Assembly: GCF_026213295.1 (NCBI RefSeq)
Contig: NC_079434.1
Coordinates: 8,536,698-8,600,697 of the forward strand
Source: Gadus chalcogrammus
Lineage: Eukaryota > Chordata > Actinopteri > Gadiformes > Gadidae
Length of the DNA stretch: 64,000 bases
Direction: 5' to 3'
Positions 12,816 to 26,664 of the stretch are shown here, piece by piece. Below the pieces are notes generated by a model. The model was not told where the DNA came from and ran no database searches. It was given only the letters and a program-made list of their open reading frames with translations. The position numbers and the translations under genes were made by a program. Each line of letters begins with the position of its first letter. Position 1 is the stretch's first letter.

Positions 12816-13182
12816 AGCCCTTTGTTCCCAAAGCCCTATGTTCCCACATTTCTAAGATTTTTCTTATTTCTACTATTTTTCTCAGAATGAAACACTACGG
12901 TCCCACATTTCTAGGACATTTTCAAAATGAGGTCTTGTGTTCCTTATATTTCCCCTCAATTGATCCTCCTATCCTCCAAGTCACTTTTTTGGAAGCACTT
13001 CCACTCTATAATTTAATGAGTACTTTTTCTCCAATATTTGGTGAAAAGCATAGCAGACAGGGTTTGGGTTAGGATCAGGGCTAACCCTAGCTCAATTCTG
13101 ACAAGATGTTGTGGCTCAAGTGAGGCAGGATCCAACGGTGCCAGTGAAATGTGGGAACATAGGGCTGTGGGAACATAGGCAC
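12816..13182. mobile_element. MITE-like element with 21-bp perfect inverted repeats
   Basis: 12832-12852 (AGCCCTATGTTCCCAC plus ATTTC) is the exact reverse complement of 13146-13166. Outside each arm lies a further 16-bp diverged copy of the AGCCCTATGTTCCCAC motif (12816-12831 and 13167-13182, 11/16 matching). A related GGTCCCACATTTCTAGG lies inside near 12899. No coding capacity is seen, so it is classed as non-autonomous; the superfamily is unknown. Confidence 0.7.
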
Positions 13183-13199
13183 GCTCCCAAACCACCGTG

Positions 13200-13960
13200 T
13201 TGACAATATGGCAGTTCGCACTCTTGAGGTGCTGATTCGCTTTGGTCCGATTAAAATGTCCAGGTCGGTTCTCCTTCGCCTTTCATCTCAATATTTCAGT
13301 GGCCTCAATTACTTTCGGACAGGGCGTTCATTTTACTGCAATGCTCCTTCAGTGATGCTGCTGTCAAACACAGAATCCCATTTTAAACCGTTTTCTCAAT
13401 GTAACCTTATAGCTGAAGACTAGGAATCAAAGTCAAAGTGTTATGATATGAAATGTGCAGTATGACATGTTCACTCTGTAGATTAAAACTTGTATGAAAA
13501 GGCAATCGGGTCATTTCATAAAAATACAACAAAAGTAGGGAACATTTGCCTACAAGAAAGAGATTTTGCTTTATGAAGTAAAAGTGAAGTAGGCCTATAG
13601 GTATAAAATATGAATGGGGTTGAATACTGATAACCAGTGTTTTAAAGGCAATGATTTCCTTCTCAGACATTTTTTATTCACACAGCCGGTAACTGGATCT
13701 TTAGTCCAAGAACACATCAAATATTGATGGCCCTCCTGAAATTGGTGCGCAGCACACACACTTCGGAGAATGATTGGAAGCGTATGAAGTTTTTCGGGGG
13801 CTTACGGCATGATGTATGTTTACTGAAATGAGCATTTCTTTTGATCCAATAGGAGCAACCGATCTATTGTTTTACATATCAGGCAAAGGAAGGGATGGAG
13901 AGGAATAGAACAATTGGTCTTTATACCAACAGCTTCTTCCACTGCTGAGAGGTAAGGGCA
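13200..13960. other. Unassigned sequence
   Basis: No gene or repeat recognised. Confidence 0.45.
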
Positions 13961-13962
13961 AG

Positions 13963-14082
13963 ATAGTGGGGGACTTTGACTCCCTGACAAAGTTTCTGGG
14001 TTTGTACCCCAATGTCCACAGTCTACTTTTAGGTATCTTTGAGAAAGATGACCTAACCCCGTCCCTGATCAGACATAACAGC
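13963..14082 (+). mobile_element. tRNA-derived SINE copy
   Basis: A-box-like TAGTGGGGGACTTTGACTCC and B-box-like GGGTTTGTACCCC, then CCACAGTCTACTTTTAGGTA and TTGAGAAAGATGACCTAACC. Same family as the 2.55, 52.0 and 56.9 kb copies. Confidence 0.7.
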
Positions 14083-14089
14083 ATCTGTT

Positions 14090-16150
14090 TAATAACACCA
14101 TTACTAAATATAGCATGAACTTTTATAACTAAACAACTTTATATATAAAAATACACATAATGTCATTAGAACAAGCTTATTTTTCTCGAGGGGCCCCATT
14201 GCATTTGGGTCCCTTTGTCATAGCAACCAAACACAATTTCCGAATGACCACCAAACACGGTGTGCCTTGTCCAATGGGTGACCAGCTCTGGGTGTTGGGA
14301 ACACGGCCAGGGCGAGGAGAGAAATGACATTCGATACACCTTCGGCGACACTAATGAAAACCAAATATCGTTAGCTTCTCTTTAATTGTCAGACTTCTGC
14401 CCGGTGATTGCACGTTTGCGTGACGGATGGCACTCCGTGGCACTGTAATTACCCCGGTGTCCATACCGAGAACGAGCCCAGATTCACAAGGACATGAGGC
14501 TCCCCTGTCATCGTCTCAATTAACCTGCTTTGTTCCGCCATCTCCTCTCCAAACACATGCCACCGCTGATATGCGGCAGCGGGAAATGTCTGCGGCGCGT
14601 ACAGAGGCCCAATCTACATCTTGTCCTTGGCGGGACCGGAATATGCCAATGGAAGGCGGTTTTAAAAAGATCCCTCTTTGAAGTTAAATACACGTCTCTG
14701 GAAAGTCTGGCGTGTCGAGGCGGCGACGCTGAATGTGTAATTTCCATCTGAATGGGCTCCATCTTGATGACAACATCTGCTAGCTTCCATGGGCGGATCG
14801 ACACTGATGGGGATTTGATTTCGCTGGCAGCTTTTTGATAAGTCACTTAAGACTAATTTGTCCTTTCCTGCCGTTAGTGTTTACATCTGTTTTCATTAAT
14901 GCTAAATATGAAGACAGCTGGCATGGGCGCAGGTACACTGTCTCAAAGTAATCAAAAAAGTCCAACTCCACACACGACATCAATAGATATACAAATTGTT
15001 TATAGCTATATAAATTAGATATAGAATAAAATATAGAACATTTTAAATACTTTCTTTGTCTCCTTAATGGAATAGAGCATCCATGTGCAACCATCCATAT
15101 GCAAAGAGAAGTATTCAAAACAATATCAAAATGTGAGATCAATAAATACATATATCTAAGTTACATGCATACATACTGTTTATTTGAGCTAGAAACAAAA
15201 GTGCTCATTTTGTTGCATACTGCAGAAAAACATACAAACACTGACGGACTGTTCTTGACAACTTAGCTACTCGACAGAACCTCGAGGGAGCCAGTGTCCT
15301 CTGCGTGTCGATCTCATCATGTTCCACCCCACCAACGGCTACCAAACACCCAGCAAGGCTCTCACACATCTCCGCCTCGACAAGTGTTGGCCAGGCGCTA
15401 AAACGCTGGGGGGCTACTTCCGCTATATGTTGAAAATCTTGGGTCACAACGAAGGTCAGGGCTGGGCAAGGTCAGCGACACTGGCAGCACCCTAGGGTGC
15501 TAGCTAGTAGCAGGGGTGTCAAATATATATCAGAATTTGTCAGTCATTTCAAACAAGGGAATTGTTTAAAACCCAGCAAGTCATTTTAAACTACTTACTT
15601 AAAACAAAAATAATTGTACAAAACGTGCTAGATATTTAAACCCAACTAGTTATTTCAAACTAACTACTTATTTAAAACCCTACAAAACTAGTTTGTTTTT
15701 TAATACATTTAAAAATTCTGTGTTGTTTAAATGTAGATAGTAACGGAACGTTTGTTCATCACCAGTCAGTTTAGTGTTAACTTACAAAAGCACCAAAAGT
15801 CACGCTTCATTCTCCATTCTCTCCTTATTCCCTATTCCCTATTCTCCTTCATTCATCATCATTTCCACCAACCCAGACTCACAAACCCAGAGAATGCGAG
15901 AGATGTGATGTCAAAAGTTGAACCGTGGGACGGTGACAGTAAATGTTCCCGCTGTAACTGCTACCGTTGTCACGCCGACGGGTTTTTAAAGTGGTAGCCA
16001 GCCCGTCCGTCTGTTGGGCTGACGGTGCCTGCCGCTCCCCTCTGAACTCCCTGCCACCCACACGGTCGAGGGATGCAGACGCTGTTTCCCTGCCATCTGG
16101 TCTGGGCTGAAGCGCTTGGGTAAATATGGCCACCGCACGGATGCTGAGGC
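14090..16150. other. Unassigned sequence
   Basis: No recognised gene. A GC-richer patch at 15900-16150 and an unrecognised 80-codon minus-strand frame at 15205-15447 were examined and show no domain or splice context. Confidence 0.4.
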
Positions 16151-16160
16151 TGGGCCGGGG

Positions 16161-18340
<2,180 letters not shown>

Positions 18341-18346
18341 AAACTC

Positions 18347-18700
18347 TCACCTGGTTAAGATGGGTTAAATCTCCACCTCTCACGTGGTAGAATATAGTGT
18401 ACTTCTCCACATTTCTTAACTGGTAGAATATAGTGTATTCCTCCACCTCTCAGCTGGTAGACTAAAGTGTATTCCTCCACGTCCCTCACCTGGTAGAATA
18501 AAGTGTATTTCTCCACCTCTCTCACCTGGTAGAATATAGTGTATTTATCCACCTCTCAGCTGGTAGAATATAGTGTATTTATCCACCTCTCAGCTGGTAG
18601 AATATTGTGTATTTATCCTCCTCTCAGCTGGTAGACTACAGTGTATTTTTCCACCTTCAAGCTGATAGAATAAAGTTGAATTCTCCACCTGGTGGAACAA
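18347..18700. repeat. 34-bp minisatellite, about 10 copies
   Basis: Unit beginning CTCAGCTGGTAGAATATAGT and continuing GTATTTATCCACCT. Central copies near 18550-18620 are nearly identical; flanking copies drift (CACCTGGTAGAATA, TTAACTGGTAGAATA). Confidence 0.93.
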
Positions 18701-18988
18701 GGGTTCATCCTACCGGCCAGCACAGGCAGGGGTCCAGTTGATTCTGGACAGGCAGCGACTGGACGTCCAGATGGTCAGGGGGCTGGATAGGCTTGTTTTC
18801 CTAACAGCTGGTCAAAGAACCTCATCGCAACATGGCAGCTCCGTCCTAAAAGTGGCTCATTGTATTTCACCGTTGTTTAAAATATTCCAAGCATCTCCAG
18901 CGGCCGCTTTTTATGACACATCGGCTTCATCGGGAACTTTGACCTGGCATTTCCTCTGCAGTTCGCTCTTAGTGACAGACAGGCTCCT

Positions 18989-19060
18989 GGTGTGTGTGTG
19001 AGAGTGTGTATTTGTGTGTGTGTGTGTGTGAGAGTGTGTGTGTGTGTATGTGTGTAACTC
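18989..19060. repeat. Imperfect (TG)n tract
   Basis: TGTGTG with AGAG and TTTG interruptions. Confidence 0.9.
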
Positions 19061-19286
19061 TTGGTCCATTTGGAACAATGCCAAAAACCGAAAAGAGTAA
19101 AATAGGATGAAAAAATGTAATAAATATTTAAGAATGAAATAAAAACAGTACAGGGAGAAGTATGAGTTTATAAACATGTAGAAAAGACTCTGTGGTGTCT
19201 CTCTCTTGTTTTCTGTCTCTCTGCAACTCTCTCTGTGTCTCTCTCCCTCTTTTTCTGAGTGGGAGAGAATCCTAGAGAGATCATCA

Positions 19287-19341
19287 ACTCTCTCTCTCTC
19301 TCGCTCTCGCTCTCTCTCGCTCTCGCTCTCTCTCTCTCTCT
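19287..19341. repeat. (CT)n tract with CTCGCT interruptions
   Basis: About 55 bp of CT repeat. The flanking 19195-19260 is also CT-rich. Confidence 0.93.
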
Positions 19342-19839
19342 GTAATCAGTGCTGCTGGTAGATCCAGGTTTGGGGCATGAGTCCGTAGTCAGGTGGTCGT
19401 CAGGAGGACCTCCTCATCCAATCAGGGTTATCGTCCAGCAGGTGGTCTCAGGCCCCTCGAGTTAGCAGCAAATCAACTCATTCTTGATTGTGACCACACT
19501 CTTTTAGCCTCAGCAAACTTTCAATCTGCCCGTTTTCTTCCGACCACCATAATAAGGGTCTATTCAACATTATATAGATAATATACTTTACATCTTTACA
19601 TTTTTCATTTTAATGAAATCCGTAACATTGATTTAAGAATATATTTTAATATAATTATATTCTCTCAACAAAGGAAATATATGACTTGAAATCATAATGA
19701 AAATGGAAATCGACGTCACACGTATCATAACTTTATTATCAAGAATAAAAGATTTCTTCACGTCTCAATGAGGATGTCTTCAAAAAATTTGCTCGGACGG
19801 CATGCGATCACACTTACGATCTGATACTTTCCAGGAATT

Positions 19840-20120
19840 TTATTTCCCTCCCTGCCTGTCTTTCATCTTCTCACTCTCTTCCCTTCTCACCTTCTTGTCC
19901 TCTTTACCCTTCTATGAATATATACTCTTTCCCCTTTCTTCTCCCCGTCGCCCCCTTCTAACTCTCTTTGCCTGTCTCCTCTCTTACCGTCTCTCTCTAT
20001 CTTTCCCTTTCTTCCTATTTTACTCTGTCTCTCTCTCTTTCCTGGTCTGTCTCCTCCTCTGTCCATCCCTACATCTCTCTCTTCCATCCTCCTCCTCTCT
20101 CCCCAGGTCTTCCTCCCTCT
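19840..20120. repeat. Pyrimidine-rich (CT/CCTT) low-complexity region
   Basis: About 280 bp dominated by C and T on the plus strand (TTCCC, TCTCTC, CCTCCTC). Long open frames here reflect composition, not coding. Confidence 0.8.
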
Positions 20121-20129
20121 ATCTTGTAT

Positions 20130-21280
20130 TTCTGTGCATATCCTCTTTGTGCACAATATCGATGTCAGGCCATTTTACTACAAACGTTCCCCTTCTTCAT
20201 CAGCTGCTGCGAACAGAGAGTTCACTGGAAGGTCAGCACTATCGGGTTCATCCCCAAGCGTCTATTTTGTCTTTTGAAACCTTCTGAAGCGTGTGTGTTT
20301 GAGTGGAGAGTTCATCTCGATCAACATACCAAGGGAAAACAACATTGCAGTTTCCGCTAGAGTACATAAAACAATGGCCACGAGACCGGTAGGACATAGC
20401 CAGAATGGTGGGGGGGTGTGGGATTTCCCCCTATCTGGTTCATATATCCTTGCCTCTGATGAATTGTTTTTAACCCCGGTCAAAATGTATCCCCTACTCA
20501 ATTGATCAATGTAATTTCACCAATAGACCATTAATTAACTAGAATTCATAGTATAGTAACTCAATAAAGCACTGTAACATGAACGATTAAGTATGAACAC
20601 ATGTCCTACCTGTTGATATAGTCCTATATAATATTTTGTAATTTGTGCTTTTTCTCAATAGTTTCCTTTTTATTATTTCAGCTCAATTCACAAAAAAAAT
20701 TATGAAATAACTTAAAAACACTTACAATGTTTCAAAACAACCTGAGGTAAATAATATTCCGTTGTAAATGTTCAAGTTAATGTTCTGTAAAGGTTTTTAA
20801 TCAATTTGAAATGTAGAACAAGCAGAAGAACATACAAATCAACCCCCAAAAAAGAATAACTAGAGGAATAATCTACTGTGTTGGAAGGGGGCTTTAATTC
20901 TTGCATGTTTTTGCATCTCACAAATCGCAAAATAATCTTTTGAGGGGTTAGGGTATTTGACTCCCAGCTGAAAGGTGTATAGGTCTTGGTCTCCCCAAGG
21001 CCCAGGGCCTAACCTGAGCAGGAAGCGCCTGCCCCTGACCAATCTGTAGAAGGTGACGTTAATGACTCGATGAATAGTGAATAGCGATGGAGCCCGGACC
21101 GCGTGGAGAACAGCGAGGAGCTCCGTGTCCTCACCGGTCACAGCTGCTGTCCAACCCCCCCGCCCCTCCTGATTGGTGGAGGTCCTGGGCAGTCTGACCA
21201 GCGGCGATGCGTGGGCGGTTGGCCGTCCGCACCTTGAACTACCGCCAGCCGCGTATAATTGAGCACCCCCCCCAGGGTAA
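20130..21280. other. Unassigned sequence
   Basis: No recognised gene. 20520-20830 is strongly AT-rich; 20990-21180 is GC-richer without a domain. Confidence 0.4.
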
Positions 21281-21290
21281 TTGGATATAT

Positions 21291-21364
21291 TTGTGTGTGT
21301 GTGTGAGTGTGTGTATGGAAAGTGGTTGTGTGTATGTGTTTGGACTGTGGTTATGTGTGTGTGT

Positions 21365-21395
<31 letters not shown>

Positions 21396-21396
21396 C
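21291..21396. repeat. (TG)n tract ending in a G run
   Basis: Imperfect TG, then TG, then about 17 G (21379-21395). Confidence 0.93.
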
Positions 21397-21522
21397 TGTG
21401 GTGTGTTTGTTTGCTTTAACTGCACAGGCATCTTTCTGAAGGGCCTGCCAATATACATCATGGTTGGGGGATGAGGTGTTTTATCAACTGGAGGTACAGT
21501 ATGTGTAATTTCAGTCTCTTGT

Positions 21523-21526
<4 letters not shown>

Positions 21527-21570
<44 letters not shown>

Positions 21571-21691
21571 TGCACCACACACACACACTCACACAACCAA
21601 CGTCAGATATACACACTCAGTCAAGGCACACACACACACACAAAATGATCACAGCATTTTGTGTGTGTGTGTGTGTGTGTCCCCCCCCCCC

Positions 21692-21773
<82 letters not shown>
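21527..21773. repeat. Compound TA / CA / TG / C-run / AC array
   Basis: (TA)n 21530-21567, (CA)n 21627-21642, AAAATG-loop-CATTTT, (GT)10 21661-21680, C16 21681-21696, then (AC)n 21698-21773. The CA and GT blocks form perfect inverted repeats (see findings). Confidence 0.97.
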
Positions 21774-21775
<2 letters not shown>

Positions 21776-21779
21776 CAGG

Positions 21780-23950
21780 ACTAAGCCGTTAGAGTCACCG
21801 GTGATTGTAAGTTGTCTATCTTTGGCCAACCTCCCCCGGTCTCCGTGGCAACGGAGGAGGAAGAGGAGGAGGAGGACTAGGCTGGCTCAGTGCATCACGC
21901 GGGGGTTGTCGGTTCAATTCCCTAACCCTCACTTCACACCGACACCCTCGCCCTTTTAGCCACTTAAAAAAAAACGGCAACTTCTGGCGGAAAATAAAAA
22001 GGGGAGGGGGTTTGAAAACTTTAACGTCACTCACAGGAGAGAACTCACATTTAATGTTGTATTGATTCTAGTTTGGCCGTCGGCGCGCCACCAGAGGTTT
22101 AAGGAATAAATAGGATTCAACCGAGTGGAGCAATGGACGCATCCACTAACGGACTCCAGGATAGTTCCCCCGTCATGAAACTGAAACACAACCACAGATA
22201 TACTGTACGCACCCTCGGCTGCCTTGAGTGTGTGCTTGTCTTTTAACCCCGTCAGTCTCCTCACATTCTCCTCTGCAGGCTTTGCCCTCGCCCCACAGGG
22301 CCTGTTCTGAAGGCGTCTGCAGCCTCCATCTTAAATATAGCCATACGCAGGCAGAACAGGGCCAAGGCTCGCCAGCCATCTCAACAAAGTGGAAGCGGGT
22401 GCACCTTTATCCCTAACACGTCTCAGTATTTTAGACACGACGCTCCGGTTTATTTGGTTACGATTAACATGAAACGTGTGTTTTTATCAGTGAATTTCCT
22501 CTGAAGGATCAAACAAACACGCAGCGTTTGTCTGTTAGCTAGCTTCTCAGTCCCTGAGGGGAGGACAAGACAGAACTGCTTTCCACCTTCTATGAAGCAA
22601 AGGGGAACTCTGTAGGAACTTGAAAGAAACTTATTTTCTTTGTTTTCTTACGCTATTTTTTGTCTGAAGTTTTTGTTGAAAGTTGTAGAGACAACCGAAG
22701 GCTTTAGTTTAGCATAGCTGCAGCTACACAAGTGTTTGTGTGACAGTCGGTTTCAAAGGAAGTCGCTCACCGCTTAACATTTAAATTCCTGTTCAGATAA
22801 ATACGAAAACATGACAACCTTGGTGCACCGCGGTGGTTCGTTATTCAGCAGGGTCTGTGTTTCTGGTTCTGTGGTGGCAGGGAATGGAGACTCCTACAAT
22901 AGCACCCACACCTTTGTCTTCAACTCTAGACCTGTTCTTAACCTGTTTTTTTTTAATCAATCCTTGAATAAAATGAACACAAATAAGCACATTCTTCTAG
23001 CTATGTTTTTTGCTTTTGTCATTGCACTTCAAATTGATTAAAAACCTTTGCCGAACATTAACTTGAACAATTACTACTGAATATTTTTTACCTCAGGTTG
23101 TTTTGAAACATTGTAAGTGTTTTTAAGTTATTTGATCATTGGTTTTGTGAAATGAGCTGAAATAATAAATAGGAAACTTTATTGAAAAAACTACAAATTA
23201 CTTCATATTATATAGGCCTATGTCAACAGGCAGGACAGATGTTCCTACTTAGCATTGCTAATTTAAAGACGTTGTAAAAGTGTTGTGATTATAAAAAGTG
23301 ATTGTGATTATAAAAAGGGTTGATCAGGGCATTTTCTCATGAAAGTAACGGTGAGACACAGCTGCTCGGTCGACAGCAGCCAAACCAACATGGCCGCCCT
23401 CCAAGAACCACAGCATATAAACCGCAGAGTACTCTTACGATGCTCAGCCTTGATCTGGCAGTAAAACTCCATATTAGTGTCCCCTTTTTAAACCTGTTAA
23501 ATTGTATTATCTGTCAACGGTATTACATCAGAGAGAGAGAGCTGGAGAGCTCTCTCTCTCCAGGTGAGAAAGAGCTGTTAGGTAGATATTTCCCATAAGG
23601 CACTATTGTCTGCGTGCATGTCTATCTTCCTGGATTAGAGCTGATGGCTGGTGCGTCATGACAACAGGCCTGTTAATCGTCCCCATGGTTATAAATAGAT
23701 ATAGATATTCTAGGACTTCACTCTGGCAGCAGTTAAGCAACCAGGAGTTGGAGTAGTTTGGCTGCTTTTCACCTTGTGCGCCTGTTGAAGGTGTGTAGCA
23801 GCGATGCTCATGGACAACATAGTACAACAGATACACAAGGGCCTTAAAGTAGGTTAAAATGTGTGAACGATTAACATACTTTGATGAACATTGTGTGGAG
23901 GTCTTCATTCATGTCTAAGAGACCAAGGATTTCCTCACATATTTTTAAGG
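21780..23950. other. Unassigned sequence
   Basis: No gene recognised. It contains a 13-bp-stem hairpin at 23531-23560. Confidence 0.4.
23531..23560. repeat. Hairpin, 13-bp perfect stem
   Basis: GAGAGAGAGAGCT (23531-23543), loop GGAG, AGCTCTCTCTCTC (23548-23560). Confidence 0.9.
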
Positions 23951-23956
23951 ATGTGT

Positions 23957-23957
23957 C

Positions 23958-23995
<38 letters not shown>

Positions 23996-24062
23996 CGTGC
24001 GTGCGGGCGTGTGTGTGTGTGTGTGTGTGTGTGTAACTCTAGCTGTGTGTGTGTGTGTGTGG
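23957..24062. repeat. (TG)n / (GCGT)n array
   Basis: TG, then TGCG units, then TG again, interrupted by AACTCTAGC. Confidence 0.95.
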
Positions 24063-24207
24063 GTGGATGTGTGGGTGTATTTCTACCTGTGTGTGTTGTG
24101 TGGAACAATAAGGAGTCTATTAAAACGACCCTCATCCCCAGGGGATCAACCCCACATCAGAGGTCTCTCTCGCTCTCTCAAACAATTAGTAAAGTACTGA
24201 TTCACCC

Positions 24208-24355
24208 TTGACTGGCTGGGTGGTTGGCTGACTGACTGAATAGCTGACTGACTCACTGGCTGTGTCACTCACTGGTTGACTGACTGGTTGGCTGAGAGGC
24301 ATGCTGACTGTCTGATTGACTGAGTGGCAGGATGACTGACTGGCTGTCTTCTCTC
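24208..24355. repeat. GACT/TGGC imperfect tetranucleotide array
   Basis: Units such as GACTGGCTG, GGTTGGCTGACTGACTGA and GACTCACTGGCTG recur through about 150 bp. Confidence 0.85.
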
Positions 24356-24830
24356 CATGTCCTTGGAGTTCAATGAGCTTGGCAAGCACCCATTAAAAAA
24401 ACGAAACAGCCAATCAGCATCAATCTCTCCACTTGTGAACTACAATGTACTGTATATACGTATTCCCATGAATATACCCTAGAGTCATATCTGAAGACAT
24501 ATCAGCATGCCTCCCGTGTGAGGCGCGAGTCGATCACAACACATGAATCATTCATAACGAGGACGAGTCTCCACGCAGAAGCAGGTCATCCAGAGTTGTT
24601 GCTTGTTTGTGTGTTTTTCGGAGAGTTTAGTTTGAGTTTGGTGGAATATTTTCAAAACGCTCGAGCAGCAGATTCAATATGAACTACGTGTGGTCTGTGG
24701 GCGGTGTGTGCCTGCGATGCCCTACTTATCGATTCACGGCTCTGTTTTCCTCTGTTTTTCTCTTAGCCGTCCGGCGTGATAGCTGGGGAATCTGCCGTCC
24801 AATCAATCCAACTGGAAGATGCCTGATATC

Positions 24831-24935
24831 GCTGTGTGTGTCTGTGTGTGTGTGCATGTGTTTGTGTGTGTGTCTGTGTGTGTGTGCACGTGTAAGTGTG
24901 TGTGTGTGTGTGCGTGTGTGTGTGTGTGCGTATGT
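24831..24935. repeat. Imperfect (TG)n array
   Basis: TG with TCTG, CATG, CACG and AAG interruptions. Confidence 0.95.
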
Positions 24936-25033
24936 CTGTCTTTGTTCTCTGTCCAATTTTATGCTGTGTCTCTTTCATGAATCTGCTCTGATCCCGAAAT
25001 TACCCAGCAACACAGAATTAATTACTGCTGATT

Positions 25034-25036
<3 letters not shown>

Positions 25037-25093
<57 letters not shown>

Positions 25094-25104
25094 TGGGTGT
25101 GTGA
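25037..25104. repeat. (TG)n microsatellite
   Basis: About 50 bp of perfect TG, then GGGTG variants. Confidence 0.97.
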
Positions 25105-25182
25105 GAGAGAGTACCTGTGTGTACGCGTGCATGTGTTTAGCGCGTATGCTTTAGATTTCCCTGCCACTGTACATGTACGTCG

Positions 25183-25381
<199 letters not shown>

Positions 25382-25439
25382 TTAGACGTCCTGTGCTGCT
25401 GTGTGTCAGTCAGTCAACACCTTGTGGCCGGACACGCCT

Positions 25440-25585
25440 GAGGAGGAGAGGGGGGAGGGTGGAGGGGGTGGCTATGGGCGGGGGGAGGAGGTGACGGTGG
25501 TCCAGAGGACATGTTGGGAGGAGAGGGGTGGAGGGGACGGGTGGAGGGGGTGGGGGAAGAGGTTTAGATGGAGGGGGAGGAGGAG
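25440..25585. repeat. G-rich purine stretch
   Basis: GGAGGAG, GGGGG and GGTGGAGG motifs; several G runs of three or more on the plus strand. Confidence 0.8.
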
Positions 25586-25671
25586 TTGTCAAGCTGTGAT
25601 AGACGTCTGTGTTTCTAGGATGCTGACAGAAAAACACGGCCTTGTAATCTGCTGGTCCTGAGGTCAAGAAG

Positions 25672-25673
25672 GA

Positions 25674-25718
<45 letters not shown>

Positions 25719-25756
25719 GAGAGAGAGGAGAGAGAGAGAGAGAGAGGAGAGGGAGA

Positions 25757-25787
<31 letters not shown>

Positions 25788-25802
25788 GAGAGAGAAGAGA
25801 GC

Positions 25803-25883
<81 letters not shown>

Positions 25884-25912
25884 GAAGAGAGAGAGGGAGA
25901 GGAGAGAGATGA
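25672..25912. repeat. (AG)n array with GAGGAG interruptions
   Basis: About 240 bp of near-continuous AG. Confidence 0.97.
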
Positions 25913-25992
25913 CGAGAGAGTTGTGGAAACAACAATGCTTCTGTTTTGGTTCTGTCCTTATATCATGGTAATTCCCACCTTTGTGCACAGTT

Positions 25993-26146
25993 TTACGATG
26001 TAGTTAATTTAGCAGAAGCTTAGTGAACCAAACGTTGACGGCATCTTCCTCAAATTTGCCTACAGGTAAACCTGTAGAGTAGACAACAGGGTTCAAACCA
26101 AGGACCCTTTCTGCCTGAGGTCAAACGCCCTACCACTAGTCGACTG
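25993..26146 (-). mobile_element. Near full-length tRNA-derived SINE
   Basis: On the minus strand: A-box-like CTAGTGGTAGGGCGTTTGAC, B-box-like GGTTTGAACCCTG, then GTCTACTCTACAGGTTTACC, AAATTTGAGGAAGATGCC and a tail AGCTTCTGCTAAATTAAC. It has the same order of parts as the other tRNA SINEs here, and it is the best preserved head. Confidence 0.75.
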
Positions 26147-26336
26147 TCTTAACCACGATCGAGCTGTCCTTAACCAGGATCGACTGTCCTAAACACGAGT
26201 CGCTGTCCTAACCACGAGTCGTACTGTCCTAACCACAGTGACTGACTGTCCTAACCACGAGTCGCTGTCCTAACCACGAGTCTACTGTTCCTAACCAGAC
26301 CACGATGCTGTCCTACCACACAACCACAGTCGACTT
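26128..26336. repeat. About 20-bp minisatellite derived from the SINE head
   Basis: Degenerate copies of CGACTGTCCTAACCACGAGT continue directly from the SINE A-box region for about 200 bp, ending 65 bp before the N gap. Unit lengths vary by 1-4 bases. Confidence 0.85.
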
Positions 26337-26400
26337 TCCCTGCATTATCTTGATATTGTTGTTAAATAGTTTGAAATAGCAAATAGCAAAGTTCCAAATT

Positions 26401-26500
26401 NNNNNNNNNNNNNNNNNNNNNNNNNNNNNNNNNNNNNNNNNNNNNNNNNNNNNNNNNNNNNNNNNNNNNNNNNNNNNNNNNNNNNNNNNNNNNNNNNNNN
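26401..26500. other. Assembly gap (100 N)
   Basis: Exactly 100 N, the conventional unknown-length gap. It is flanked by a minisatellite on the left and a decayed transposon on the right. Confidence 0.99.
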
Positions 26501-26664
26501 CAACAACCTAAAAAATGTAATACCCAATACTGTACATTGCAGAACGGTACTTTACAGTGCAGTAAATTCAGATTAAGCAAAAATAAATAAAAAATAAACC
26601 AAAAATACACCACTGTACTGTAAAGACAGGAAAACAAGGCAATTGTTGGTGGGTGGGCTTATGG

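Noticed and set aside
18347..18700. CRISPR-like array of spaced repeats
   Set aside because: The repeats are head-to-tail without unique spacers, and the context is vertebrate.
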